This document shows positions 17,058-25,668 of a DNA stretch of 48,215 nt, one piece after another; position 1 is the first letter of the stretch; every line of letters starts with the position of its first letter. The translations under genes were made by a program, and so were the position numbers. The notes under the pieces were generated by a model. That model was given only the letters and a program-made list of their open reading frames with translations, was not told the DNA's origin and ran no database searches. This stretch comes from CAZGKX01 sp964525945. GTDB lineage: Bacteria; Pseudomonadota; Gammaproteobacteria; Legionellales; Legionellaceae. The stretch lies in assembly GCA_964525945.1 (NCBI GenBank), contig CAZGKX010000013.1, positions 1 to 48,215 on the forward strand, in the 5' to 3' direction.

Positions 17058-17770
17058 TATAAGGGCTCTATTTGTATCCGATCATCCTGAAGAAAAATTT
17101 GACATGGTCCGGTCTGCGGAACAATCACATCACTCAAACAATAAAATCCAGCAATGGACACTAATTCCGCATCCAACGACTGGCAAAAAATTCGAGCGAG
17201 TTTATCCCCGGCAATGCCGGCCAGCGCTCTGCCACGAAGCGCGCCATAAACATGAATATTGCCATCAGCTAGCAACTCTGCCCCATGGCTGACAGCCGCA
17301 GTAATAATCAAATCACTGCCCTTGCTCACCACTTGTTGGCCCGAACGAATCGGCGTTGTAACCAGTTTGGTTTTCGTCGCAATTGAGGGTTTGGCCGTGG
17401 ATTCATCCACAGCAATCTCAGTCACTACATTCAATGGCTTATCATGATTGGAGGAAGCATTTAATATCGCTAACCCGAGAGACTGAGCCAATACCTCTAA
17501 AAAAGCACTGCCTCCTTGAATAGCGACAGGCCTCAAGCCATGTAATCGCATGCATTGGCACAATGAGGTTAAATCAATTTTTTCACCGACCACGGAAGTA
17601 CAGTCTAAAACAACCGGGGTGTTATCGAAAAGTTTAGGTGCTTTAGCAACGATTTCACTCAACTGCTGTTCAAAAAAAACTTTATCAGGATCGATTAAAT
17701 GCAATACAGTAAATGTATAAAGCCGACCTTTAAGTTTAAATGCTTGTGTTTTCAATAAATTATCAGTCAT
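17057..17770 (-). CDS. minC: Septum site-determining inhibitor MinC
   Basis: MinC blocks FtsZ polymerisation where MinD recruits it. The N-terminal domain carries FKLKGRLYTFTVLHL, and the C-terminal right-handed beta-helix shows the family signature: RSGQQVVSKGSDLIITAAVSHGAELLADGNIHVYGALRGRALAG. I chose the ATG at 17770 because it matches family starts. An ATG at 17785 and a GTG at 17788 in the same frame are possible, and no ribosome site decides between them. MinC is normally the first gene of minCDE. Here it is co-transcribed with lpxH about 16 kb from minD-minE and on the opposite strand. Confidence 0.95.
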   Translation of the reverse strand: MTDNLLKTQAFKLKGRLYTFTVLHLIDPDKVFFEQQLSEIVAKAPKLFDNTPVVLDCTSVVGEKIDLTSLCQCMRLHGLRPVAIQGGSAFLEVLAQSLGLAILNASSNHDKPLNVVTEIAVDESTAKPSIATKTKLVTTPIRSGQQVVSKGSDLIITAAVSHGAELLADGNIHVYGALRGRALAGIAGDKLARIFCQSLDAELVSIAGFYCLSDVIVPQTGPCQIFLQDDRIQIEPL

Positions 17771-17918
17771 GGCTGCGGTACCCATCACCTTGTTTTTTAG
17801 TTATACTCTGGAAATATTAACATGTCACAGGAGCGTAGGCCACATTAACTTGCTCCCTTAAGCACGAATAAATAAAATATTGTAGAATAACAACAAAAAC
17901 AACAGAAGGGCTCTAAGC

Positions 17919-19577
17919 GTGGATAAATTGTGGTTGAAGCATTACGATCAAGGTGTACCTCATGACATTAATATCAATGATTATTCTTCTTTGACTGAAT
18001 TATTTATTGAGTCTTGCCAAAAATATAAAAATCATATTGCTTATTCAAACATGGGTTGCACATTAACCTATGACGCGTTGGATCAACTCAGCTCGCAATT
18101 TGCCAGTTATTTACAACAACTGGGTTTAAAAAAAGGAGCGCGTGTTGCAATAATGATGCCTAATTTATTGCAATACCCGATTGCCCTTTTTGCCATTCTT
18201 CGTGCCGGCTATATCGTGGTCAACACCAACCCTCTTTACACAACCGACGAATTGATTCATCAAATGAATGATTCGGGTTCGGAAGTCATCTTAGTCATGG
18301 CTAATTTTGCGAAAACGGTTCAAAACGCTTTGCCCAAAATGCCTGCTCTAAAACATGTGATCATCACCGAATTGGGGGATGTGTTCCCTTTTATCAAGCG
18401 GATTCTTGTGAATGCCGTTGTCAAATACATTAAAAAAATTGTTCCACCTTACCACATCCCCCAAGCCGTCACATTTAATGAAGCATTAAAGATAGGCAAG
18501 CAAAGCTGTTTTGAACCCGTTGCATTGCACCATGATGATATTGCGTTTATTCAATACACAGGCGGCACCACAGGTATTGCCAAAGGCGCCATGCTTACGC
18601 ACGGCAATATGATTGCCAATATTTTACAAGCCTCATCGTGGATAGCTCCTTTGAACGTTGGTTGTGATGACATTATTGTGACGGCCCTCCCGCTTTATCA
18701 TATCTTTTCTCTCACAGCGAATTGTTTAACCTTTTTCAAAGCAGGTGCTAAAAATATTTTAATCACAAACCCGCGTGATCTCCCTCAGTTTATTGATCAG
18801 ATAAAAAACACTCAGTTTACTGCGTTAACGGGAGTAAACACCCTCTTCAATGCCCTTCTTCATCATTCAAAATTCAGTGAAATTGACTTCTCCAAAATAA
18901 AATTATCGTTATCGGGGGGCATGGCATTGCAAAAAAGTGTATCGAAACTTTGGCAAGAAAAAACCAAATCCCCTATTTTAGAAGCGTATGGGTTAACGGA
19001 AACAAGTCCTGCCGTTACCATAAACCCCATGTCACTAAAAGAATACAATGGCAGCATTGGCTTGCCTCTGCCTTCCACCAATATCTCCATCCGTGACGAA
19101 TCTGGGAACGAAGTCTCGAGTGGAACCAAAGGTGAACTTTGCGTAAAAGGTCCTCAGGTTATGGCCGGGTATTGGCAACGTCAAGATGAAACGGATCTGG
19201 TGTTTTGGCCAGATGGCTATCTACGCACAGGCGATGTAGCAAGATTCGATGAGCAGGGTTTTATTTACCTCGTCGATAGAATCAAAGACATGATCCTTGT
19301 GTCAGGCTTTAATGTTTATCCAAATGAAGTCGAACAAGTCATCAGTCAAATGCCCGGTGTCTTGGAAGTTGGTGTGATTGGTGTACGGGATGAAGACAGC
19401 AGTGAAAAAGTAAAAGCTTGTATTGTTAAGCGTGACCCAACGCTTACCGCAAGCGATGTGATTGCCTATTCCCGCGAACATTTGACGGCGTATAAAATTC
19501 CCAAAATCGTTGAATTTTACCCCGAACTCCCTAAAACCAATGTCGGTAAAATATTAAGACGAGCGCTTAAAGAGTAG
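17919..19577 (+). CDS. fadD: Long-chain-fatty-acid-CoA ligase FadD
   Basis: FadD activates fatty acids to acyl-CoA with ATP at the inner membrane, feeding beta-oxidation. It has 552 residues (E. coli 561). The start is GTG, with AGAAGGG about 8 bases upstream and a family-typical opening, MDKLWLKHYDQGVPHDIN. The AMP-binding P-loop reads YTGGTTGIAKGAMLTHGN, followed by the EAYGLTETSP adenylate motif, GYLRTGDVARFDEQGFIYLVDR and the C-terminal catalytic lysine in PKTNVGKILRR. It stands alone, divergent from minC and facing pabB. Its partner fadE is at 1.5-4.0 kb. Confidence 0.94.
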   Translation: MDKLWLKHYDQGVPHDININDYSSLTELFIESCQKYKNHIAYSNMGCTLTYDALDQLSSQFASYLQQLGLKKGARVAIMMPNLLQYPIALFAILRAGYIVVNTNPLYTTDELIHQMNDSGSEVILVMANFAKTVQNALPKMPALKHVIITELGDVFPFIKRILVNAVVKYIKKIVPPYHIPQAVTFNEALKIGKQSCFEPVALHHDDIAFIQYTGGTTGIAKGAMLTHGNMIANILQASSWIAPLNVGCDDIIVTALPLYHIFSLTANCLTFFKAGAKNILITNPRDLPQFIDQIKNTQFTALTGVNTLFNALLHHSKFSEIDFSKIKLSLSGGMALQKSVSKLWQEKTKSPILEAYGLTETSPAVTINPMSLKEYNGSIGLPLPSTNISIRDESGNEVSSGTKGELCVKGPQVMAGYWQRQDETDLVFWPDGYLRTGDVARFDEQGFIYLVDRIKDMILVSGFNVYPNEVEQVISQMPGVLEVGVIGVRDEDSSEKVKACIVKRDPTLTASDVIAYSREHLTAYKIPKIVEFYPELPKTNVGKILRRALKE

Positions 19578-19589
19578 AAAATTTGCAGA

Positions 19590-19623
19590 TTCATGGTTCG
19601 CCATGCCCTTGGCGAACCATGAA
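19590..19623. terminator. Long perfect hairpin between convergent fadD and pabB
   Basis: The 14-base arms TTCATGGTTCGCCA (19590-19603) and TGGCGAACCATGAA (19610-19623) are perfectly complementary around a 6-base TGCCCT loop. The hairpin sits 13 bases after the fadD stop and 13 bases before the last base of pabB, so it could end transcripts from either side. There is no T-run on either strand, so an intrinsic terminator is possible but not proved; it might be a mobile palindromic unit instead. Confidence 0.55.
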
Positions 19624-19635
19624 CCAGCTTGCGCC

Positions 19636-21000
19636 TTAATAGCAATTTTTGGTGATTGCCGCGATTTTAATGTAGCACTCTTGGTATTCATTTTCACAAA
19701 TGGAATCCATGACAATTCCCCCACCTGTTCCCATGTAAAGCGAACCATGCAGGGCAGTTACTGTGCGTATTGCTACATTCATATCCATACGACCATGGTT
19801 CGAAAAATAGCCAATACTTCCACAATACCCCCCCCGACTATAGCGCTCGATCTCATCAATGATATGCATTGCTTCGCGTTTTGGGGTACCGGTGATCGAG
19901 CCACTCGGAAAGCAACCTTCAAACACTTGAAGCGGTACAATGCCCTCCCGGCATTGCGCTTCAATAGTGCTTACTAAATGATGGACCGCACTAAAACTCA
20001 TGACTTCGCACAGAGCAGTCACCTGGACGCTGGCGGGAATGGCATATTTACTCAAATCGTTGCGGAACAAATCCACGATCATGACATTTTCAGCACGATC
20101 CTTCTCACTGGCCATCAGTATTTGCTTATAATGTTCATCTTGCACGGGATCCAATGAGCGTCCTACCGTACCTTTAATGGGTGAGGCCAAAATATGCCCG
20201 TGCTCGATACAGATAAACCGTTCTGGAGAAAAACTCAGTAACTCAAAATCATTGCTTTGGATATAAGCACCGAAAGGAACAGGATTGTTCTGCCGGACAC
20301 GCTTGTACATTTCCCACGCATCCCCTTCAAATTGCCCCATAAACGGTTGCGTAAAATTTATTTGGTAAGCCCGCCCCTTTTTGATCGCAGCGTGAGCCAT
20401 TGCAAAACCTTGTTGGTATTCGGTTTGAGTGATTAAAGGTTGGAATCCTGTCAGCAATTGAAATGAAGAGGAACGGTGTTTAGATTGCCAGCACGCTATC
20501 ACCTCGCGAACAATATCCTTCGTATTTTTTTGTTGATAAGGGGTAACCAGATCAACGGTTTTGGTTTTATGATCAGCAATGATAGCCCAATCGTAAAAGC
20601 GCATATCAAGCAAAGGCATATCAGACAACAAGGGATGAGGTGTGGAATGAACGCCTAAAAGGAGTGCGCCTAAATCGTATGAAATATAACCAATCGCTCC
20701 CCCTTGAAAAGGGAACGCAGAGGACGATGGCGTCGTCTTCAGCCGTCGCTGAAATTGACAAAATTCCTCGTAATAAGAGGGCGAATTTCGGTTAATTTTA
20801 AATTCATCATAAGGCAAGGCGGTGACGATATCATAGCGCCCTCTTACCTTATCACTGCTTTCAAGCATTACAAAATCAGGCAGATGCTTTAATGCTTGAT
20901 AACGTTCAATGAGATCGTTCGAATATTGCAAAGGATAAACCGTTAAAGATGTCAAAAAAAATACTCGCTCGTAGGGAAAAGACAAAAACCAGTTAACCAT
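19636..21000 (-). CDS. pabB: Aminodeoxychorismate synthase component I PabB
   Basis: PabB converts chorismate and ammonia to 4-amino-4-deoxychorismate for folate synthesis. It belongs to the chorismate-binding family: FPFQGGAIGYISYDLG in the N-terminal domain, then GRAYQINFTQPF, FSPERFI, the catalytic PIKGT lysine that distinguishes PabB from anthranilate synthase, DLFRNDLSKYA, FPSGSITGTPK and GTGGGIVMDS. The Lys in PIKGT supports PabB over TrpE. I use the ATG at 21000 (454 residues); a TTG at 21009 is also in frame, and no good ribosome site decides. It faces fadD and diverges from the E1 alpha gene. Confidence 0.93.
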   Translation of the reverse strand: MVNWFLSFPYERVFFLTSLTVYPLQYSNDLIERYQALKHLPDFVMLESSDKVRGRYDIVTALPYDEFKINRNSPSYYEEFCQFQRRLKTTPSSSAFPFQGGAIGYISYDLGALLLGVHSTPHPLLSDMPLLDMRFYDWAIIADHKTKTVDLVTPYQQKNTKDIVREVIACWQSKHRSSSFQLLTGFQPLITQTEYQQGFAMAHAAIKKGRAYQINFTQPFMGQFEGDAWEMYKRVRQNNPVPFGAYIQSNDFELLSFSPERFICIEHGHILASPIKGTVGRSLDPVQDEHYKQILMASEKDRAENVMIVDLFRNDLSKYAIPASVQVTALCEVMSFSAVHHLVSTIEAQCREGIVPLQVFEGCFPSGSITGTPKREAMHIIDEIERYSRGGYCGSIGYFSNHGRMDMNVAIRTVTALHGSLYMGTGGGIVMDSICENEYQECYIKIAAITKNCY

Positions 21001-21135
21001 TCCTAGCAAAAATGGTAAGCCATTTCATTTTCATACAAATTCATGAATTTGCAAGACACAACTGCAGAAGAGCGCTGGTTTTTATAAAAAAATATAGGTA
21101 TTCTATCACCCAAAACTGCTTAAAGGAGATAAGCC

Positions 21136-22225
21136 GTGACAACTATTGTTGCTCGCTTTGAAATACCCTATACCCAGGTGCTTAATAATAAAGGTCAACT
21201 TTGTTCTGAGCTGCCCGATTTCGCCAATGAAACCAATTTAAAAGACCTGTACAAAACCATGGTGCGTACACGTACCTTTGATAAAAAAGCCATCGCTTTG
21301 CAAAGAACCGGTAAAATGGGAACCTATGCTCCTATCAATGGTCAAGAAGCGATTTCCACAGCCATAGGGCATGCAATGCAAGCCAACGATGTGTTTGTTC
21401 CTTATTACCGAGACTATGCAGCACAATTTCAACGCGGCGTTAAAATGTCTGAAATTTTAGCCTATTGGGGTGGCGATGAAAGAGGCAGCCAATTCAGTTG
21501 CAACTCCAAAGATTTCCCCATTTGCGTACCCATCGCGTCCCAATGCCTGCATGCAGCTGGCGCGGCCTTTGCCTTCAAACACCGCCAACAACCTAATGTA
21601 GCGGTGGTTTGTATCGGTGAAGGCGGGACATCCGAAGGTGATTTTTACGAAGCAATGAACGTGGCTGGCGTATGGAAACTTCCTGTTGTATTTGTTGTCA
21701 ACAACAACCAATGGGCTATTTCTGTCAATATCAATCAACAAACCGCTACACAAACCATCGCTCAAAAAGCCATAGCAGCGGGTGTTGCGGGGTTGCAAGT
21801 GGATGGCAATGATATTCTGGCCATGCGACTTGTCGTGGGTAATGCGATTGAAAAAGCACGGCGTGGGGAAGGGCCTACCTTGATAGAAGCTCTTNNNNNN
21901 NNNNGCTCTTACTTATCGTTTATGCGATCACACCACAGCTGACGATGCCACCCGTTATCAGCCGAAAAACGAAGTGGATAAAGCGCTGCTGGAAGAACCT
22001 ATTGAGCGATTTAAAACCTACCTTTTGCAACAAAATCTTTGGAACACACAGCAAGAAGAAGCATTGCTTGATCATTGCTCCCAAGAAGTTCAACAAGCGG
22101 TTGACGATTATTTAAATCGCCCTGCTCAACCCATTTCCAGTATTTTTGATTATCATTACGCAACGTTACCTGATTATTTAGCTGAGCAACGTGCTATTGC
22201 AATGGAGGAAGTTGCTCATGGCTGA
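21136..22225 (+). CDS. pdhA: 2-oxoacid (pyruvate-type) dehydrogenase E1 component, alpha subunit (interrupted by assembly gap)
   Basis: This is the TPP-binding E1 alpha of a heterotetrameric pyruvate or branched-chain 2-oxoacid dehydrogenase. It starts with GTG after a strong AAAGGAG site (21122-21128). The TPP motif reads GEGGTSEGDFYEAMNVAG and continues to VVNNNQWAIS. Ten Ns at 21895-21904 shift the frame by one. Removing them together with one copy of the GCTCTT found on both sides of the gap restores LIEALTYRLCDHTTADDATRY, exactly the expected family sequence, and gives 357 residues. The gap is therefore very likely an unmerged contig overlap, not a real break. The gene overlaps E1 beta by 8 bases. 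Whether the complex uses pyruvate or branched-chain oxoacids is not certain from sequence alone. Confidence 0.92.
21895..21904. other. Assembly gap of 10 N inside the E1 alpha gene
   Basis: The bases GCTCTT occur immediately before and immediately after the Ns, which suggests the two contig ends overlap by six bases. Merging on that overlap keeps the E1 alpha frame open. Confidence 0.95.
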
Positions 22226-23195
22226 TATAACTTTGGTTGAAGCAGTAACGCAAGCACTTGCCTATGAGTTGGCCAACGATGAAGATGTGGTAGTCTTTGG
22301 TGAAGATGTCGGTAAAAATGGGGGGGTATTTCGCGCCACGCAAGGTTTACAAGAACGATTTGGTGAACATCGCGTTTTTGATTCACCTTTGGCCGAATCC
22401 ATGATTGCGGGTCTTGCCGTCGGTATGTCAACCCAAGGCATAAAACCTGTAGCAGAATTTCAATTCATGGGCTTTATTTACCCAGCGATGAACCAAATCA
22501 TTTCTCACGCGGCACGTATGCGAAATCGTACTCGCGGACGCTTGCATTGCCCCATTGTATTCCGTGCCCCTTTTGGCGGTGGCATTCGCGCGCCCGAACA
22601 TCATTCGGAAAGCACAGAAGCATTGTTTGCCCATATTCCGGGGTTGCAAGTGGTCATCCCTTCTTCTCCTAAACGAGCGTATGGGCTATTGCTCGCGGCA
22701 ATACGTAACCCTGATCCTGTCATCTTTTTAGAACCAAAACGCATTTACCGTTTGGTCAAACAACCTGTTCCTGACAATGGCGAAGCGTTGCCCCTGGGGA
22801 AATGTTTTACGTTGCAAGCCGGTGAAGATGTCACGCTTATCAGCTGGGGAGCAAGCATGCATGAAACCCTGCAAGCCGCAAAACAATTAGGACAAGAGGG
22901 AATTTCTTGTGAAGTGATTGACGTCGCGACCATCAAACCGCTGGACATGGAAACAATTTTAGCCTCTGTGGAAAAAACAGGCCGTTGTATCATCGTTCAT
23001 GAAGGTGCAAAAACCTGTGGGGTTGGGGCAGAAATTTCCGCTCAAATCATGGAAAATTGCATGTCATCACTGATAGCGCCGGTGCAGCGTGTAACAGGCT
23101 ATGACGTAGTGATGCCTTATTTTCAATTGGAAAAACACTATCTACCCAGCGTAGCGCGTATCAAAACAAGTGTTCTTGGATTAATGGAGCAATAA
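22218..23195 (+). CDS. pdhB: 2-oxoacid (pyruvate-type) dehydrogenase E1 component, beta subunit
   Basis: E1 beta completes the TPP site and provides the interface to E2. I take the ATG at 22218 (325 residues, MADITLVEAVTQALAYEL): GGAGG at 22204-22208 is well spaced, and the upstream nine codons of the longer frame lie inside E1 alpha. Family segments include VVFGEDVGKNGGVFRAT, FDSPLAESMIAGLAVGMS, a FRAPFGGGIRAPEHHSES loop and the transketolase C-terminal domain (LISWGASMHETLQAAK). The stop overlaps the E2 start by one base (TAATG). Translational coupling of all three genes fits a fixed-ratio complex. Confidence 0.95.
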   Translation: MADITLVEAVTQALAYELANDEDVVVFGEDVGKNGGVFRATQGLQERFGEHRVFDSPLAESMIAGLAVGMSTQGIKPVAEFQFMGFIYPAMNQIISHAARMRNRTRGRLHCPIVFRAPFGGGIRAPEHHSESTEALFAHIPGLQVVIPSSPKRAYGLLLAAIRNPDPVIFLEPKRIYRLVKQPVPDNGEALPLGKCFTLQAGEDVTLISWGASMHETLQAAKQLGQEGISCEVIDVATIKPLDMETILASVEKTGRCIIVHEGAKTCGVGAEISAQIMENCMSSLIAPVQRVTGYDVVMPYFQLEKHYLPSVARIKTSVLGLMEQ

Positions 23196-24302
23196 TGAAT
23201 ATATTTAATTTACCCGACTTAGGCGAAGGTCTGCCCGATGCTGAAATTCATGAATGGTTTGTCAAAGAAGGCGATACAGTCAAACTCGATCAACCTTTAG
23301 CATCCATGGAAACAGCAAAAGCAGTGGTTGATGTACCCTGCCCCCAAAGTGGCACCATTGTTAAATTATATGGTAAACCAGGTGATGTGATCAAAACGGG
23401 AGAGCCACTGGTCGCTTTTGAAGCAGAAGCACAACCGCGAGTGGACAAAGGCACTGTCGTTGGCAATTTGGAAGAAAGCACGGAGATCAGTGAAGATAAC
23501 TTTGTTGTTGGCTCCGCGCAAACAAATTCTGCACGCGCAAAAAGTACACCCGCAGTTCGCATGCTCGCAAAAAAATTAAATGTGGATTTAAACACACTGT
23601 CAGGAACCGGTGACCAAGGTTTTATTACGCGAGAAGATGTGGAGCGCCAAGCCAGTAAAAACGCGCAGCCCCCCGAAGGTTTTGAAGCATTGCGTGGAGT
23701 GCGTCGAGCCATGTTGAACAGTATGGTTCAATCCCATCGCGATGTTGTTCCTGTGGGTATCTTTGATGAAGCTGACATTGAATGCTGGTCCCCAAACACC
23801 GACATCACTATCCGACTTATTCAAGCAATTCATTATGCTTGCCAACAAGAACCTGCATTAAATGCCTGGTTTGATACAGCCCACGGTGCCCGTAAATGCT
23901 TTAAAGAAGTGCACTTAGGCTTGGCCATGGATAGCGACGAAGGACTTTTCGTACCCGTTATTCATAATGTTGCTGAACATTCAGACACCGCTTTACGGCA
24001 GATCATTAATGAATACAAGCAGGCTGTACGTGAGCGTGCCGTGCCAGCCGATAAGTTAAAAGGCGCAACAATCACTTTATCTAATTTTGGGAAATTTGCC
24101 GGTCGTTTCGCCAGCCCAATCATTGTCCCCCCTATGGTCGCAATTCTTGCTGTGGGACGTTTATACCAAGGCGTGGTGAGCAGCAATGATAAAGCGGTNN
24201 NNNNNNNNNNNNNNNNNNNNNNNNNNNNNNNNNNNNNNNNNNNNNNNNNNNNNNNNNNCCCGTTTTCTAGGTGCAATCATGGAATCGTTGCAAAAACCAT
24301 AA
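23195..24302 (+). CDS. pdhC: 2-oxoacid (pyruvate-type) dehydrogenase E2 component, dihydrolipoyl acyltransferase (interrupted by assembly gap)
   Basis: E2 forms the complex core and transfers the acyl group to CoA. There is a single lipoyl domain with the lipoylated Lys42 in METAKAVVD, a Ser/Glu-rich linker, a peripheral-subunit-binding domain (TPAVRMLAKKLNVDLNTLSGTG) and the catalytic acyltransferase domain. Sixty Ns at 24199-24258 hide the stretch that should carry the DHR active-site motif. After the gap the ending RFLGAIMESLQKP, followed by TAA at 24300-24302, is the expected E2 C-terminus but in a different frame, so the true gap length is not 60 (it must be 2 modulo 3). No E3 (dihydrolipoamide dehydrogenase) gene follows, so E3 must be encoded elsewhere. 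Confidence 0.92.
24199..24258. other. Assembly gap of 60 N inside the E2 gene
   Basis: The gap removes roughly 20 residues around the predicted acyltransferase active site. The frames on either side do not match for a 60-base gap. Confidence 0.95.
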
Positions 24303-24376
24303 TGCCATGCCTGCTTTCTCGGATTACCACGGGAGAGCAGGTTCTAGAACAGTTTCGTTTTTCTCATGGAAAGCCC

Positions 24377-24850
24377 ATGGATAAAATTTTATGTTTGAAT
24401 GAAGTGTTTGATTACGGGCTTTATCTGCGAGGCATCGTCATCACTCTCTATGCCATAGTTCTCTTTAGAGCAAATTCATCGCGAATTTTTGGTGATCACT
24501 CTCCTTTAGATTTTATAATTTATATTATTCTTGGTGCAATATTAGGCGAAGGCATCGTCAATAATATTCCACTGATTCCTTCGATGATTGTGTGTGGGTT
24601 CATCGTGGCTATCCATCGATTTCTCGCTTATTTATCCTATAAAAGCCATTGGTTAGGCAGATACATCAAAGGCGAAAAAATGTGTATCGTTAAAAACGGT
24701 AAATTCATTGAAAAAAATATGCGCTGTTGTCGCCTAACCCCGCATGATATTTTACAAGCAATGAGAATACAGCTTAGCCTGGACAGCATCAGCACTATAA
24801 AAGAAGCAACCCTCGAACGAAATGGTCAAATCTCTTTTGTGTGCAATTGA
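24377..24850 (+). CDS. YetF-like (DUF421) membrane protein
   Basis: The protein has two or three N-terminal membrane helices (LRGIVITLYAIVLFRANS, FIIYIILGAILGEGIV, IPSMIVCGFIVAIHRFLAYLS). A short cytoplasmic domain follows with the YetF-family sequence IKGEKMCIVKNGKFIEKNMRCCRLTPHDILQAMR and the family's ISTIKEATLERNGQISF ending. From the ATG at 24377 it has 157 residues. An in-frame ATG at 24302 overlaps the E2 stop as TAATG and would add 25 residues, so coupling to the dehydrogenase operon is possible. No clear ribosome site decides. The role of this family is poorly defined. Confidence 0.8.
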   Translation: MDKILCLNEVFDYGLYLRGIVITLYAIVLFRANSSRIFGDHSPLDFIIYIILGAILGEGIVNNIPLIPSMIVCGFIVAIHRFLAYLSYKSHWLGRYIKGEKMCIVKNGKFIEKNMRCCRLTPHDILQAMRIQLSLDSISTIKEATLERNGQISFVCN

Positions 24851-24962
24851 ATGGCCTTACAGCAGCCAGTTTTGATCGACCTCTGCTAAAAATTATGGAA
24901 AGCGAAGTTCGCGCTAAATATTTATAATATGCGCAGTTAAATAACAAAATTATGAAATATAA

Positions 24963-25529
24963 TTATCGTGGATTAGCTTGTTTTGAATGATGAGCTCCAG
25001 GGACGTCTGCTCTTTTATCGATTTCCCTAAAAATTTCTAGGGTGGCCTTGTCGGCCTTTTGCAGGTTTTTTTTAATCGTTGCACGACAAATTTTAAGCCC
25101 TTCAACAGCTATCGATGCTTCAGGAGGAATATCCTTTATGTAATTTTTCAAGGCTTGTTTCGTGGATTCTGAATTAAAAAGTGAGAAAATGGATTGTTCT
25201 TCAGGTAGCGTGTCCAAGTAGTCTTTTAAATCTTTTATAGATATAGTTCGAAATAGAGTACGCTCGCAAATACCATTTGACTCTAATATTGAAATTAAAT
25301 AGCAAAAAGTGCCTTCGTCTCTCGAAGAAAGGTGCTGCTCTTCTCGTTTTTTATCTAGACTAGAACAAGTGGATTCAAACAACGGAAGTAACTGACGAAC
25401 ACTTGGCATCATCCTGCAGTCTTGCGGCGGTAAGGAACGACCCTGTATTTCTCTTATGCTACAAATAAGTTCAAGTGCTGCTTTTTCCCCTTCATCAAGA
25501 TCCTCTTGTATTGTGTTGAAATTGATCAT
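24963..25529 (-). CDS. Uncharacterised 188-residue helical protein
   Basis: I do not recognise this protein. The ATG at 25529 is preferred, as AAGGTG lies 6 bases upstream; the longer frame to 25622 adds 31 residues without support. It is soluble, mainly helical and rich in charged residues, with several cysteines (ELICSIREIQG, ESTCSSLDKK, TFCYLISILESNGICERTL) and a polar C-terminal tail ending AHHSKQANPR. There is no signal peptide or membrane segment. It sits alone between the convergent yetF-like gene and the S1/P1 nuclease, so it looks accessory. In a host-associated bacterium it could be a secreted effector, but nothing in the sequence proves that. Confidence 0.65.
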   Translation of the reverse strand: MINFNTIQEDLDEGEKAALELICSIREIQGRSLPPQDCRMMPSVRQLLPLFESTCSSLDKKREEQHLSSRDEGTFCYLISILESNGICERTLFRTISIKDLKDYLDTLPEEQSIFSLFNSESTKQALKNYIKDIPPEASIAVEGLKICRATIKKNLQKADKATLEIFREIDKRADVPGAHHSKQANPR

Positions 25530-25668
25530 AATACACCTTTTTATTGAGACTATGTGTTGAAGTATAGCATCTGTCTGACTTTGCAGCGCAAAAATGTGGT
25601 GTGGCCTAATGGATTTGGGCATACCTGTTCAGAAACCACTAACTTGGCTAACGAAATTATTTTAGTCG

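Noticed and set aside
23195..24850. A single 551-codon gene joining E2 to the YetF-like protein
   Set aside because: The continuity is produced by reading through 60 Ns. The true E2 C-terminus is recognisable in another frame and stops at 24302.
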